From: Conchiformibius steedae
GTDB lineage: Bacteria > Pseudomonadota > Gammaproteobacteria > Burkholderiales > Neisseriaceae
DNA: 64,000 nt
Direction: 5' to 3'
NCBI RefSeq assembly: GCF_014054725.1
Contig: NZ_CP059563.1
Span: 2,035,461 to 2,099,460, forward strand
Made by a program: the position numbers and the translations under genes. Below the pieces are notes generated by a model. It was not told the origin of the DNA and searched no databases. It was given only the letters and a program-made list of their open reading frames with translations. Position 1 is the first letter of the stretch; every line of letters starts with the position of its first letter. Positions 16,352-25,217 of this stretch are shown here, in pieces.

Positions 16352-17985
16352 TGCGCTTGAACCGCCGCCGTTTTTTGGGAACTGCCGCCGCCGTGGGTGC
16401 GTCTGTACCCGCATCGTGGTTGGGCTACCGCTATTTGCACCATACGCCCACCGTCAGCCTACACAAAATTGGTTTACCCTTGGCACACGCCCTGCGCGAC
16501 CGCAGTTTGCATGACAAACCTGTTTCGCAACACCGTTGCCGTGTGTTGATTTTGGGTGGCGGCGCGGCGGGTTTAAGCGCAGCTTGGCGGTTCACGCGGC
16601 GCGGTTTTCATGATTTTCTGCTGGCGGAAGGCTATGAACGCAACGGCAATATGGCGGCGTTTGATGCGGGCAACGGTTTGACTGCCCCCACAGGGGCGCA
16701 TTATTTGGCATTACCATCGACGGAAAGCTCCACCGTGCGCCAAATTTTGGCGGATTTGGGGATTTTAACGGGCTACGACCGCCACGGCACGCCGCAATAC
16801 CGCGACACCGATTTGGTACACGCCCCCGCCGAAAGGCTGTGGCATCAAGGCAGTTGGCACGAACATTTGCTGTTGCCCGATGCCGATGCCCGCCGTTTTT
16901 TACAGCTGATTGCCCCGCTGAAACACGCCCGAGGCAGCGACGGGCGCAAAATTTTTGCCATTCCGATTGCGCTGTCGTCCGCAGACGAAACATGGCGGCG
17001 TTTGGACGAACTCACTTTCGCGCAATGGCTGAACGCACAGGGTTTGCATTCCCCCAGTCTGCGCCATTATTTGGATTACTGCTGCCGCGACGATTACGGA
17101 CAAGGCATCAACCAAGTTTCCGCATTTGCGGGACTGCATTATTTTTGCGCCCGTGCCAACGAGCAAGACAGCGTATTAACGTGGTCTGACGGCTTAAACC
17201 ACATTGGCGAAGGCTTGCGCCGTTTGGCAAAACTGCGCCCCGTGTCCGATTTTCCCGCTACAGGCGAATGGCATTTTGACGCACCCGCAAGTTGTGCTGC
17301 CAGCGCGGTTGCCATACGCGAACATTCTGACTTTGTAGCAGTGCATCTGCGCCACAATCTCACGGGCAAAACCGTTGCCGTTCACGCCGAACAGGTGGTG
17401 TGCGCCATGCCGCTGCTGCTGGCTGCGCGTTTGCTGCATCAGCCCGAACGTTACGGTTTGCCGCTGCGCCCACCCGAATACGCGCCTTGGCTGGTGAGTA
17501 ATTTTGTTTTGCACCGTTTTCCCGCCGAAGCCAAACACAGCGAATTGGCATGGGATAATGTGGTACACGGTTCAACGGGTTTGGGCTATGTGGTTGCCAC
17601 GCATCAACTGATTCGCGCCGCCAAACCGCCGCGCACCGTGTTTACCGCTTACCGCGCCTTTCATCACGCGCCACCCGCGCAAGTGCGCCAAGAATTGCTG
17701 AACGCCGATGCTCAAGCCCTATTAGAACCCGCCGCCGCCGATTTGCTCACCGTCTATGGCAAACGCTTTTGGCAACACGTTTCCCATATTGATTTAACGG
17801 TACGCGCCCACGCCATGTCGGTACCGCTGCGCGGTTATTTGAACCGTCCCGACCTGCTCGCCCTGCGCCGACACCGTTCACGTATCGTGTTTGCCCACAG
17901 CGATTTAAGCGGCTATTCGGTGTTTGAAGAAGCGGCGCACTGGGGCGCACTGGCTGCCGATGCGCTTGCCGAGAATTGGGTATAA
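16348..17985 (+). CDS. Tat-exported FAD-dependent oxidoreductase (amine-oxidase-like)
   Basis: A 545-residue protein beginning MMRLNRRRFLGTAAAVGASV: a twin-arginine signal (RRRFLG), so it is exported folded, with its cofactor. The Rossmann dinucleotide motif VLILGGGAAGLSAAW lies at about residues 67-80. The C-terminal end (SRIVFAHSDLSGYSVFEEAAHWG) resembles the FAD-closing segment of flavin amine oxidases. ATG overlaps the waaA stop. It is followed by a tiny Gly-rich gene and speH; clusters of speH with such oxidoreductases suggest a role in polyamine turnover, but the substrate cannot be read from the sequence. Confidence 0.78.
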   Translation: MMRLNRRRFLGTAAAVGASVPASWLGYRYLHHTPTVSLHKIGLPLAHALRDRSLHDKPVSQHRCRVLILGGGAAGLSAAWRFTRRGFHDFLLAEGYERNGNMAAFDAGNGLTAPTGAHYLALPSTESSTVRQILADLGILTGYDRHGTPQYRDTDLVHAPAERLWHQGSWHEHLLLPDADARRFLQLIAPLKHARGSDGRKIFAIPIALSSADETWRRLDELTFAQWLNAQGLHSPSLRHYLDYCCRDDYGQGINQVSAFAGLHYFCARANEQDSVLTWSDGLNHIGEGLRRLAKLRPVSDFPATGEWHFDAPASCAASAVAIREHSDFVAVHLRHNLTGKTVAVHAEQVVCAMPLLLAARLLHQPERYGLPLRPPEYAPWLVSNFVLHRFPAEAKHSELAWDNVVHGSTGLGYVVATHQLIRAAKPPRTVFTAYRAFHHAPPAQVRQELLNADAQALLEPAAADLLTVYGKRFWQHVSHIDLTVRAHAMSVPLRGYLNRPDLLALRRHRSRIVFAHSDLSGYSVFEEAAHWGALAADALAENWV

Positions 17986-18016
17986 TGCCCCATACCATTT
18001 TTTACAAGGATAAACC

Positions 18017-18175
18017 ATGTCGCGCCTGACTTATATTATTGTGGCATCTGCCACGGTTTTATTCGGTACGCTGTTTAACTACGGTTTGCTTTCTGACGAC
18101 GATGGCGGTTCTCGCCATCACGGTGGCGGGTTTGTCGGCGGATTCGGCGGCGGTTTTGGCGGGGGACACAAGTGA
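18017..18175 (+). CDS. Tiny membrane-anchored Gly/His-rich protein
   Basis: A 52-residue protein starting at ATG 18017, 6 bases after AAGGA. Residues 4-25 form one hydrophobic span (LTYIIVASATVLFGTLFNYG), followed by an Asp/Ser turn and a Gly-rich tail with His residues (RHHGGGFVGGFGGGFGGGHK). Its stop overlaps the GTG start of speH (GTGA), so the two are translationally coupled. No function is known; similar tiny genes accompany speH in related bacteria, as far as I recall. Confidence 0.7.
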   Translation: MSRLTYIIVASATVLFGTLFNYGLLSDDDGGSRHHGGGFVGGFGGGFGGGHK

Positions 18176-18534
18176 AACAGCGGCACGGCTTGCTGGATTT
18201 ATACGGCTGTCCGCCTGATTTGCTGCGCGATGCCGCTGCTTTGGAACAGATTTTGCGCCGAAGTGCCGAAGCGGCGGGCGCAACGGTATTATGGCACAAG
18301 CTGCACACATTTGGCGGCGGCGGCGGGGTAACGGGTGTGCTGCTGCTTGCCGAATCCCACATCAGTATTCACACTTGGCCCGAACACAGTTTTGCCGCTG
18401 CCGATATTTTTTTATGCGGCGAACTAAAGCTGCAACACGCCCGCCAAATTCTGCAACACGCCCTGCAAGCCCGCGATTGCCGTTGGATAGAACAGCATCG
18501 CGGCGAACAGATTGTTTTTCAACCCGATTGTTAA
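18172..18534 (+). CDS. speH: S-adenosylmethionine decarboxylase proenzyme
   Basis: A 120-residue class 1B AdoMet decarboxylase. It self-cleaves to form a pyruvoyl group and supplies the aminopropyl donor for spermidine-type polyamines. The cleavage site is LAESHISIHTWPE: Glu61-Ser62 is the cleaved bond, His67 the processing residue, and Cys82 in FLCGELKL the proton donor. It starts with GTG inside the stop of the Gly-rich gene. No spermidine synthase (speE) is in the window, so the partner must lie elsewhere. Confidence 0.92.
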   Translation: MKQRHGLLDLYGCPPDLLRDAAALEQILRRSAEAAGATVLWHKLHTFGGGGGVTGVLLLAESHISIHTWPEHSFAAADIFLCGELKLQHARQILQHALQARDCRWIEQHRGEQIVFQPDC

Positions 18535-18538
18535 TGCC

Positions 18539-18886
18539 ATGACCACCGTTATCCTGTATCACAACCCACATTGCAGCAAATCCCGCGCCGTGCTGGCACG
18601 CATCCGCGCCGCAGGCATTGAACCGCATATTGTTGAATACCTAAACGGCGGTTTGGATGGCGATACCCTCGCGCAACTGTTGCAGCAAAGCGGCGTAAAC
18701 GCCCAAGATGCCATGCGCCAAGACCATGCAGCCTATGCCCAATATGTTGCCAAACAAAATTTAAGCGAAGCCGAATGTATCGCGCTCATGGTGCGTTATC
18801 CTGCCCTGCTCAACCGCCCTTTTGTGCAAAGCGACAAAGGCGCAGCACTATGCCGTCCGCCCGAACTAGTAGATAATTTACTTTAA
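18539..18886 (+). CDS. ArsC-family (thioredoxin-fold) reductase
   Basis: A 115-residue ArsC/Spx-family protein. The start used is ATG 18539 (MTTVILYHNPHCSKSR), 2 bases after the speH stop. The active cysteine is Cys12 in HCSKSRAVL, and RPFVQSDKGAALCRPPE supplies the C-terminal Arg motif (family RPIV...). It may reduce arsenate with glutaredoxin, but without an ars operon it could equally be a housekeeping YffB-like or Spx-like protein. Confidence 0.85.
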   Translation: MTTVILYHNPHCSKSRAVLARIRAAGIEPHIVEYLNGGLDGDTLAQLLQQSGVNAQDAMRQDHAAYAQYVAKQNLSEAECIALMVRYPALLNRPFVQSDKGAALCRPPELVDNLL

Positions 18887-18895
18887 TCATCAAAC

Positions 18896-19777
18896 TTATC
18901 CCGCCTGATTTTTCTGCGCCACCGCCCAATCATACAAAGCCTTTTTACCTGCGCCGCTAATTTGCGCCGCCAAATCCGCTGCTTGTTTGGTGGGCAGTTG
19001 CGCTGACAAAATCCGCATCACCCGTTGCGCTTCTTCGGGTAAGGTGTCGTCAGCAGGCTGCGGCGGCGCGGGATACAACACCAGCACCATTTCGCCGCGC
19101 CGCTGGTCGGCATCGGTTTGTACGGCATCGCGCACCTGTTCCACGCTGCCGTGTAAAAAGGTTTCAAAGGTTTTACTCACTTCCCGCGCCAGCATGATTT
19201 GACGTTGCGGCAACACGGCGGCGATGTCGTCCAAGGCAGCGGCGATGCGGTGCGGACTTTCAAACGCCATCACGGCATACGGACAGTCGCGCCAGCTTGC
19301 CAACAGTTTTTGTCTTTCGCCGCTTTTGGCGGGTAAAAAACCGTGAAAATACACATTCGGTTCGCTGATGCCCGCCACGCTCAACACCGCCATCAACGCC
19401 GATGCCCCCGCCACAGGCACAACCTTAAATCCCGCTTCGCGCACCGACTGCACCAGCTTGGCACCAGGGTCACACACCGCAGGCGTACCCGCATCGGAAA
19501 CCTGCGCCACCGTCTGTCCTGCCCGCAAAGCCTCAATTACCTTGCCCGCCATTTGCCGTTCATTGTGTTCACGCACGCTCAACAGCTTGGCGCGTATGCC
19601 GTATGCACCCAATAATTGCGCGGTAACGCGGGTGTCTTCGGCACAAATCCAATCGGCTTTTTGCAGCACCGCCAAAGCGCGTAAAGTAATGTCAGACAAA
19701 TTGCCTATCGGCGTGGCAACAATATACAAAGTGGCGGGATTCAGGCTTTCCAAGGCTTTTTGATGGTGTTTTAACAT
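18896..19777 (-). CDS. rsmI: 16S rRNA (cytidine-1402 2'-O)-methyltransferase
   Basis: A 293-residue SAM-dependent enzyme of the tetrapyrrole-methylase fold that methylates the ribose of C1402 in the 30S P site. The signature ATPIGNLSDITLRAL is at about residues 21-35, followed by ICAEDTRVT, VSDAGTPAVCDPG (about 94-106) and the family motif FESPHRI. The C-terminal extension ends in the typical GAGKKALYDWAVA. It converges on the arsC gene with only 9 bases between the stops. Confidence 0.95.
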   Translation of the reverse strand: MLKHHQKALESLNPATLYIVATPIGNLSDITLRALAVLQKADWICAEDTRVTAQLLGAYGIRAKLLSVREHNERQMAGKVIEALRAGQTVAQVSDAGTPAVCDPGAKLVQSVREAGFKVVPVAGASALMAVLSVAGISEPNVYFHGFLPAKSGERQKLLASWRDCPYAVMAFESPHRIAAALDDIAAVLPQRQIMLAREVSKTFETFLHGSVEQVRDAVQTDADQRRGEMVLVLYPAPPQPADDTLPEEAQRVMRILSAQLPTKQAADLAAQISGAGKKALYDWAVAQKNQAG

Positions 19778-19801
19778 GATTTTTGCAATTGATTTAAAAG
19801 A

Positions 19802-20560
19802 TTAATTTTGAGACAAGGTAGTTTGCAGCTGCTGCAAAGTCGCCCACGCAGGGCGTTTTAATTGCGCGTCTGCTACCATTTGTTGCGGATGGGCGATGTA
19901 AAACGCTGGCACGTCCGCCGCCAAAGTATGCAGATGACGGCGCACGTCTTCCCGTTCAAAAAAACGCCCCATCAGCAACAATGCCTGCGGGCGCACCGCT
20001 GCCAATTCCCCTGCCAAGGGCGCAACGGCAGCCGCTACTAAATCGGCAGGCGGGTCGGGATTAAAGTCAGGCAGTTGTTTCAACCAGCAGGACAAATAAA
20101 CCTGTTCGCGTGATAACTGAATAGCATCTAACATTTTGTCAAACAAATCGCCCGCCGCACCGCTTAACAAACGCCCCGCCACAATATCGGCTGGCGAAGC
20201 ACACACACACAACGCCGCCACCTGTGCGGGTTTCGGCTTGCTACCCAACAACACAGGTGGCGGCGCAGACACCACCGTTACAGGCGCTGGGTCGTGGTTT
20301 GGTGTTTCAGGTGCGTGGGCGCGTACATGCTGCAATGCCGCCAAACGCGCAGGCAAATTCACATTATGCCGTTTGGCTTTATTTTGGTTATCCACAACAT
20401 CAGCGCGAGCAGCGGAATGAGACGGCGTTGCCACAGCAGAACGCGATACCTTTTCCCCATTCACAATTTCCGACCCAGCATGCACCGTCCAGCCCTGCGG
20501 CAACCACATTACCCCCAGCCCCAAGGCTTCGTGCAAATGCACATAACGGCTGTTTACCAT
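19802..20560 (-). CDS. Uracil-DNA-glycosylase-superfamily protein (degenerate)
   Basis: A 252-residue protein whose C-terminal half reads like a family 4/5 uracil-DNA glycosylase: GAAGDLFDKMLDAIQL, then VYLSCWLKQLPDFNPDP, ALLLMGRFF and FYIAHPQQMV. The canonical first motif (GExPG) is replaced by CVCASPADIVAG, and the four iron-sulphur Cys of family 4 are not in place. The first 110 residues are low-complexity and Ala/Pro-rich. Activity is therefore uncertain. It overlaps the rimI stop by 7 bases. Confidence 0.65.
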   Translation of the reverse strand: MVNSRYVHLHEALGLGVMWLPQGWTVHAGSEIVNGEKVSRSAVATPSHSAARADVVDNQNKAKRHNVNLPARLAALQHVRAHAPETPNHDPAPVTVVSAPPPVLLGSKPKPAQVAALCVCASPADIVAGRLLSGAAGDLFDKMLDAIQLSREQVYLSCWLKQLPDFNPDPPADLVAAAVAPLAGELAAVRPQALLLMGRFFEREDVRRHLHTLAADVPAFYIAHPQQMVADAQLKRPAWATLQQLQTTLSQN

Positions 20561-20982
20561 ATTTTTTCCATTAAAACCGCGTCTTCGCCATCGGCGTAAT
20601 ACTGTGTCCGCCGCCCCATGACCACAAAACCGTGAGCGTAATACAAAGCCTGTGCCGCTGCGTTGCCCGCTGCCACTTCCAACAACACCCGATTGCCGCC
20701 CTGCGCCGCCGTTTCATCTAACAACTTTGCCAATAGGCGCGATGCCAAACCGCGCCGCCGCCAAGCAGGATCGGTAACAATCAAATGCAGTTCCGTTTCC
20801 CCGCACACCGTTTGCCACACCGCCAAACCCACGGTTTGCCCGTCCTGTTCCGCCAGCCATATCTGCGTATGCGGCGCATTCAATGAATCGGCAAACTGCG
20901 CCGCCGTCCAAGCGTGTGCACGGCTGCGCCCGTCTAAAGCCGCCAAATCAGGCAAATCGCTCTCGCCCGCCAATCGCAACAT
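20554..20982 (-). CDS. rimI: Ribosomal protein S18-alanine N-acetyltransferase
   Basis: A 142-residue GNAT acetyltransferase. The acetyl-CoA loop is DPAWRRRGLASRLLAKLL (about residues 71-88), followed by LLEVAAGNAAAQALYYAHGF, the RimI-type motif, so acetylation of the S18 N-terminus is the likely role. The start is ATG 20982 rather than the TTG directly before it. The gene is transcribed with the UDG-like gene and divergently from trpA. The usual partner tsaB is not beside it. Confidence 0.85.
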   Translation of the reverse strand: MLRLAGESDLPDLAALDGRSRAHAWTAAQFADSLNAPHTQIWLAEQDGQTVGLAVWQTVCGETELHLIVTDPAWRRRGLASRLLAKLLDETAAQGGNRVLLEVAAGNAAAQALYYAHGFVVMGRRTQYYADGEDAVLMEKIW

Positions 20983-21091
20983 CAAAGTCTATCCCCTACT
21001 GATTTTGTTGCCCGATTATACCACCGCGCCCATTCCCCCAAACGGCGCGTTATAATAGCCCCTGTTTTCCGTAACCGAACAAGTTATCCCC

Positions 21092-21874
21092 ATGAACCGC
21101 ATCGCCCAAGCCTTTCACGCCTCCACCCCCGCCCTCATCAGCTACATTACCGCAGGCGACCCCCACCCCGACACCACCCTCGCCCTAATGCACACCCTTG
21201 CCGAATCGGGCGCAGACATTATTGAACTGGGTGTCCCCTTTTCCGACCCCATGGCAGACGGACCCGTTATCCAACGCGCTGCCGAACGCGCCCTCGCCCA
21301 AGGCGTTAATCTGACTACCGTTTTAGACATCGTGCGCCGTTTCCGCCAAAACAATCAGCATACCCCCGTTGTGCTGATGGGTTATCTCAATCCCGTACAC
21401 GCCATGGGCTATGAAACATTTGCCCAAGCCGCCGCCCAAGCAGGCGTAGATGGCGTACTCACCGTTGATTGCCCCATTGACGTTGCCGAACCCCTGCACC
21501 AAGCCCTACAAGCCCAACAGCTTGCCACCGTTTTTCTCGTTACCCCCACAACCGACGAAACACGCATGCAAGCCATTGCCCGCTATGCAGGTGGATTTGT
21601 GTATTATGTCTCTCTCAAAGGCGTAACCGGTTCTGCCCAACTGAATACCGCCCAAGTTGCTGAAAAAATGACCCTGCTGCGCCGTCATTTCAGCCTGCCC
21701 ATTGGCGTAGGTTTCGGCATTGCCAACGCCCAAGATGCCCGCGCCGTGGCATCGGTGGCAGATGCCGTGATTATTGGCAGCCGCATTGTTGCCGAAATTG
21801 AAGCCAACCCCCAGCGCGAAACCCAAGCCGTAGGCGCACTGGTACGCGAACTCAAAGCCGCGCTTCAACCCTAA
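21092..21874 (+). CDS. trpA: Tryptophan synthase alpha chain
   Basis: A 260-residue TIM-barrel enzyme that cleaves indole-3-glycerol phosphate to indole and glyceraldehyde 3-phosphate, passing indole to TrpB. The catalytic acids are visible: Glu45 in IIELGVPFSDP and Asp56 in MADGPVIQRA. The phosphate loop is GVGFGIAN. trpB is not next to it, as is common in Neisseriaceae. A TATAAT box at 21051-21056 lies 35 bases upstream. Its likely terminator (22563-22597) is separated from it by the orphan ORF at 21906-22475. Confidence 0.97.
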   Translation: MNRIAQAFHASTPALISYITAGDPHPDTTLALMHTLAESGADIIELGVPFSDPMADGPVIQRAAERALAQGVNLTTVLDIVRRFRQNNQHTPVVLMGYLNPVHAMGYETFAQAAAQAGVDGVLTVDCPIDVAEPLHQALQAQQLATVFLVTPTTDETRMQAIARYAGGFVYYVSLKGVTGSAQLNTAQVAEKMTLLRRHFSLPIGVGFGIANAQDARAVASVADAVIIGSRIVAEIEANPQRETQAVGALVRELKAALQP

Positions 21875-21905
21875 AATATGCCTGTAACGTGCTTCCGACT
21901 GAAAC

Positions 21906-22475
21906 CTACCGGTCGCGCACTTCCAAAATTTCAAGGAAAATATACGGTTCATCTTGTGCCGAATTATCTACTTGTATCTTATTGTTCATTTCGTTAGAAT
22001 GGTCGCTATGGGTACGGCTCGGACTTAAGGTATTATTTGCCGTTGGCACGCTATCTAGCGTAGCTGTTTGAGAAGTACCCTTTTCTAATTCTTTGGCGGA
22101 ATACGCCAATAAACCATCACCAGCAACTAATTTCCCACTATCCAATTCAGCCGCTTTAACTTGTAGTAAAACACTCTCCGTTTCAACATCAACCCATTTG
22201 CGATAAATATGAAATGCTACAAATTTATCCTTACGCTCCTTATATAAATCTTGGCGTGCAATAAATTCGCCTGTTTTAAACACTTCAATAATTTTTGCAA
22301 CAGATTGAACCATCAGTCGCTTATCGTAAACACTATTATTTACCAAATGCGAAGTGCTTTTGCCGCTAAAACGCACCGTTTTACCGTCCGATGTGATAAC
22401 GGTTTTGCCCTGAGACTGCTTCAAATAGCTTTCCAATGCCTTACGCACTTCTTTGGTTGTGGCATTTTCAGGCAT
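21906..22475 (-). CDS. Orphan ORF, possible phage-type nuclease-toxin or polyvalent-protein fragment
   Basis: A 189-residue frame, clearly more AT-rich than its neighbours. The frame stays open about 70 bases upstream of the first ATG (22475) with plausible coding (PNNGEGIPAQADEAKRLN), so it may be the 3' part of a larger gene. The centre (ITSDGKTVRFSGKSTSHLV, then KIIEVFKTGEFIARQDL and FVAFHIYRKWVDVETESVLL) resembles the Barnase-EndoU-ColicinE5-RelE-like domains at the ends of phage MuF and polyvalent proteins; this is from memory and weak. The C-terminal 50 residues are disordered. No ribosome-binding site is visible. Confidence 0.5.
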   Translation of the reverse strand: MPENATTKEVRKALESYLKQSQGKTVITSDGKTVRFSGKSTSHLVNNSVYDKRLMVQSVAKIIEVFKTGEFIARQDLYKERKDKFVAFHIYRKWVDVETESVLLQVKAAELDSGKLVAGDGLLAYSAKELEKGTSQTATLDSVPTANNTLSPSRTHSDHSNEMNNKIQVDNSAQDEPYIFLEILEVRDR

Positions 22476-22562
22476 GTTCAGCCGTTTTGCTTCATCGGCT
22501 TGCGCCGGAATACCTTCCCCATTATTCGGTTTTCCGATTTATTCCCCCATTCCGACACCCCC

Positions 22563-22597
22563 ACGCCCTGCGTTTTCCTGCGCAGGGCGTATTTTTT
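22563..22597 (+). terminator. Plus-strand terminator (probably of trpA)
   Basis: A 10-bp stem, ACGCCCTGCG (22563-22572) with CGCAGGGCGT (22581-22590), is followed by ATTTTTT. It points in the trpA direction, but 690 bases and the opposite-strand orphan ORF lie between, as if the ORF had been inserted. Confidence 0.75.
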
Positions 22598-22610
22598 GCC
22601 TTGTCTTGCC

Positions 22611-22653
22611 CCAAAAATATCGGGACGGATAGTTTCTTATCCGTCCCGATATT
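22611..22653 (-). terminator. ftsK terminator
   Basis: A 15-bp stem (22616-22630 with 22639-22653, core CGGGACGGAT/ATCCGTCCCG) is followed on the minus strand by a T run, just after the ftsK stop. Confidence 0.8.
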
Positions 22654-22666
22654 GGGTTTTAAAATT

Positions 22667-25042
22667 TTACTCTTCGCGCCCGTAAATATGGCGTGTGCCG
22701 TTGGGTTCGGGCGGCGACACAATGCCCGCTTCTTCCAAATCCTGCATCAGGTTGGCAGCGCGGTTGTAGCCGATACGCAAATGCCGTTGCAGCGACGAAA
22801 TGGAAGCCTTGCGGCTGCTGACCACAAAATCCACCGCCTGTTCAAACAATTCATCTCGCACGCCTGCCGTACCGCGTGGGGCTACGCCCATATCCCCATT
22901 TGCAGCACCGTCTAAAATACCTTCCACATAATCAGGCTCGCCCTGCGTTTTTACAAAGGCAACCACACGATGCACTTCGGCATCATCTACATACGCGCCT
23001 TGCATACGCACAGGCTCGGCATCACCGGGGCGCAAGAACAGCAAATCGCCGTTTTTCAACAGGTCTTCCGCGCCTGTTTGGTCGAGAATGGTGCGACTGT
23101 CAATACGGCTTTGCACGGTAAATGCCATGCGGGTAGGCACATTGGCTTTAATCAAGCCTGTTACCACATCCACGCTGGGGCGTTGGGTAGCGATAATCAT
23201 GTGAATGCCTGCGGCGCGCGCTTTTTGTGCCAAACGGGCAATTTGCACTTCTACGGCTTTTTTCTCGGTCATCATCAAATCTGCCAATTCGTCAATAACG
23301 ACAACGATTTGTGGCAGTTCGCCTACTTCTTCTGACGCATCAAAGGGGTGCGCCAAAGTTTCGCCCCGTTGTTTGGCATCGCGCACTTTTTCGTTAAAGC
23401 CCGCCAAATGGCGCACACCAAAATGCGACATCAAACGGTAACGGCGTTCCATTTCCGCCACGCACCAATTGAGCGCGTTGCCTGCGGCTTTCATATCGGT
23501 TACCACAGGGGCAAGCAGGTGGGGAATGCCTTCGTAAACCGACAGTTCCAGCATTTTCGGGTCAATCATAATAAAGCGCACTTCTGAAGGCGCGGCTTTA
23601 TATAAAATGGACACAATCATGGCGTTGATGCCTACCGATTTGCCCGAACCCGTCATACCGCCCACCAGCAAATGCGGCATTTTCGCCAAATCGCCCACCA
23701 TGGCTGCACCTTCAATGTTTTTACCCAATGCCACCGATAATTTGGATTCGGCATCGGCAAACAAATCGGAAGCAATGATTTCCTGCAACAGCACTTCTTG
23801 ACGGTGTTCGTTAGGCAATTCAATGCCCATGGTGCTTTTACCTGGAATGGTTTCCACCACACGCACCGATTGCACCGATAAGGCACGCGCCAAATCTTTT
23901 GCCAGATTGACAATCTGACTGCCTTTGACACCACGCGCAGGCTCAATTTCGTAACGGGTAATCACAGGACCTTGTGTGGCAGAAGTCACGCTGGCATTGA
24001 TACCGAATTCGGCAAGTTTATCGACAATGCGTCCGCCAATGGCTTCAATTTTGGCTTCATCTACTTCGGCAAAATCATCGCGCACGGGGGCTTTAAGCAA
24101 GTCCGCAGCGGGCAGGCAATAACCGTCGCTGCGCGGGCTGGGCGCGGGGCGCGATACGGCGGGTTTATCGGCGCTGTTGGCAGCAGATACGGCGGAACGG
24201 ACACGTTCGGCTTTGGCAGAGGGTTCGGCTTTTTTAGCAGCGGCTTTTTTTTCTTTTTTGGGTAACAAATTGGATAAAAAACTTTTCTTTTCGGCGCTTG
24301 CTTCGGGTTGGGGCGTGGCGGTTTGTGCGCTGGCTACGGGGGCTGCGGGCGAGAGGTTGCGCCATGTCTGCTTGATTTCGCGCCACAGCATGGCGGCGGT
24401 TTCGCGGTAGGAAAACTGTACCAGCAGCTTCACGCCCACCAACACCATCGCCAACAACACCAGCATACTGCCAATCTGTCCCAAAAACATCACCATGCCT
24501 TGAGAAATGATTTTGCCGGAAAAACCGCCTACGCCGTTGGGCAGGCTGTCGGTAAAGGTATCGCTCCACAACAGGCTTTCCAATACGGGACTAAACAGCA
24601 TCAGCACGCCCAAGCCGATGCCCGCCACCACAGGCGAATAACGCTCGCCGTGGTCTAAAGCGCGGAAGTTGCGGTACAGCCACACGCAGGCTGCCACCAC
24701 CACCCACCACACCGACAAACCCACAGCGTAATAGCCCACGTCTGCCAGATACGCGCCCGCCAATCCGCCCCAGTTATGCACGTCTGCGCCACGCGGCACG
24801 CTGCGCGACATGGCGGGGTCGTCCATGTGGAAGCTGGCTAATGCCAAGGCAACGTAAACCGTGGCAATCAGCATCATCAGCCACACCGAATCGTGTACCA
24901 CAGTGCTGTGGCGTTTGGGTTCGGCGGCGGGCGCACTGTCTGCGGCGCGGGCAGGCGGTTGTTTGGGCAGGCGCGGCGCGGCGGCTTTCGGGCGTGCAGA
25001 CGCGGCGGGTTTGTCGGCGGTGGTTTTGTCTCTGGAAAACAT
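22667..25042 (-). CDS. ftsK: DNA translocase FtsK
   Basis: A 791-residue septal DNA pump. After a Pro/Ala-rich N-terminus come four membrane spans (about residues 50-215), then an Ala/Lys linker much shorter than in E. coli. The motor follows: Walker [14 protein letters not shown] near residue 460 and Walker [14 protein letters not shown]. The C-terminal gamma winged helix, which reads KOPS sites, is [19 protein letters not shown]. It aligns chromosome ends for dimer resolution at division. ATG 25042 ([12 protein letters not shown]) lacks a clear Shine-Dalgarno. Confidence 0.96.
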   Translation of the reverse strand: MFSRDKTTADKPAASARPKAAAPRLPKQPPARAADSAPAAEPKRHSTVVHDSVWLMMLIATVYVALALASFHMDDPAMSRSVPRGADVHNWGGLAGAYLADVGYYAVGLSVWWVVVAACVWLYRNFRALDHGERYSPVVAGIGLGVLMLFSPVLESLLWSDTFTDSLPNGVGGFSGKIISQGMVMFLGQIGSMLVLLAMVLVGVKLLVQFSYRETAAMLWREIKQTWRNLSPAAPVASAQTATPQPEASAEKKSFLSNLLPKKEKKAAAKKAEPSAKAERVRSAVSAANSADKPAVSRPAPSPRSDGYCLPAADLLKAPVRDDFAEVDEAKIEAIGGRIVDKLAEFGINASVTSATQGPVITRYEIEPARGVKGSQIVNLAKDLARALSVQSVRVVETIPGKSTMGIELPNEHRQEVLLQEIIASDLFADAESKLSVALGKNIEGAAMVGDLAKMPHLLVGGMTGSGKSVGINAMIVSILYKAAPSEVRFIMIDPKMLELSVYEGIPHLLAPVVTDMKAAGNALNWCVAEMERRYRLMSHFGVRHLAGFNEKVRDAKQRGETLAHPFDASEEVGELPQIVVVIDELADLMMTEKKAVEVQIARLAQKARAAGIHMIIATQRPSVDVVTGLIKANVPTRMAFTVQSRIDSRTILDQTGAEDLLKNGDLLFLRPGDAEPVRMQGAYVDDAEVHRVVAFVKTQGEPDYVEGILDGAANGDMGVAPRGTAGVRDELFEQAVDFVVSSRKASISSLQRHLRIGYNRAANLMQDLEEAGIVSPPEPNGTRHIYGREE

Positions 25043-25217
25043 GATGGCTCGGCTAAAAAAGGCGGCTGCCCCACACCTTGCGGCAAGGCAGCCCACATGG
25101 GGACAAAAAACGCAAAACACCGCAACAAACGGCGTTTTACTTTAAAAAACAAAAAGATTTAATCGTTGCACCCAATTTGTGCACCTGCTGCGATTATAAC
25201 GGATTTGCCGCCAATAA

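Noticed and set aside
25062..25091. Inverted repeat GGCTGCC/GGCAGCC upstream of ftsK as a terminator
   Set aside because: 16-base loop and no T run in either direction; probably chance in a GC-rich leader.
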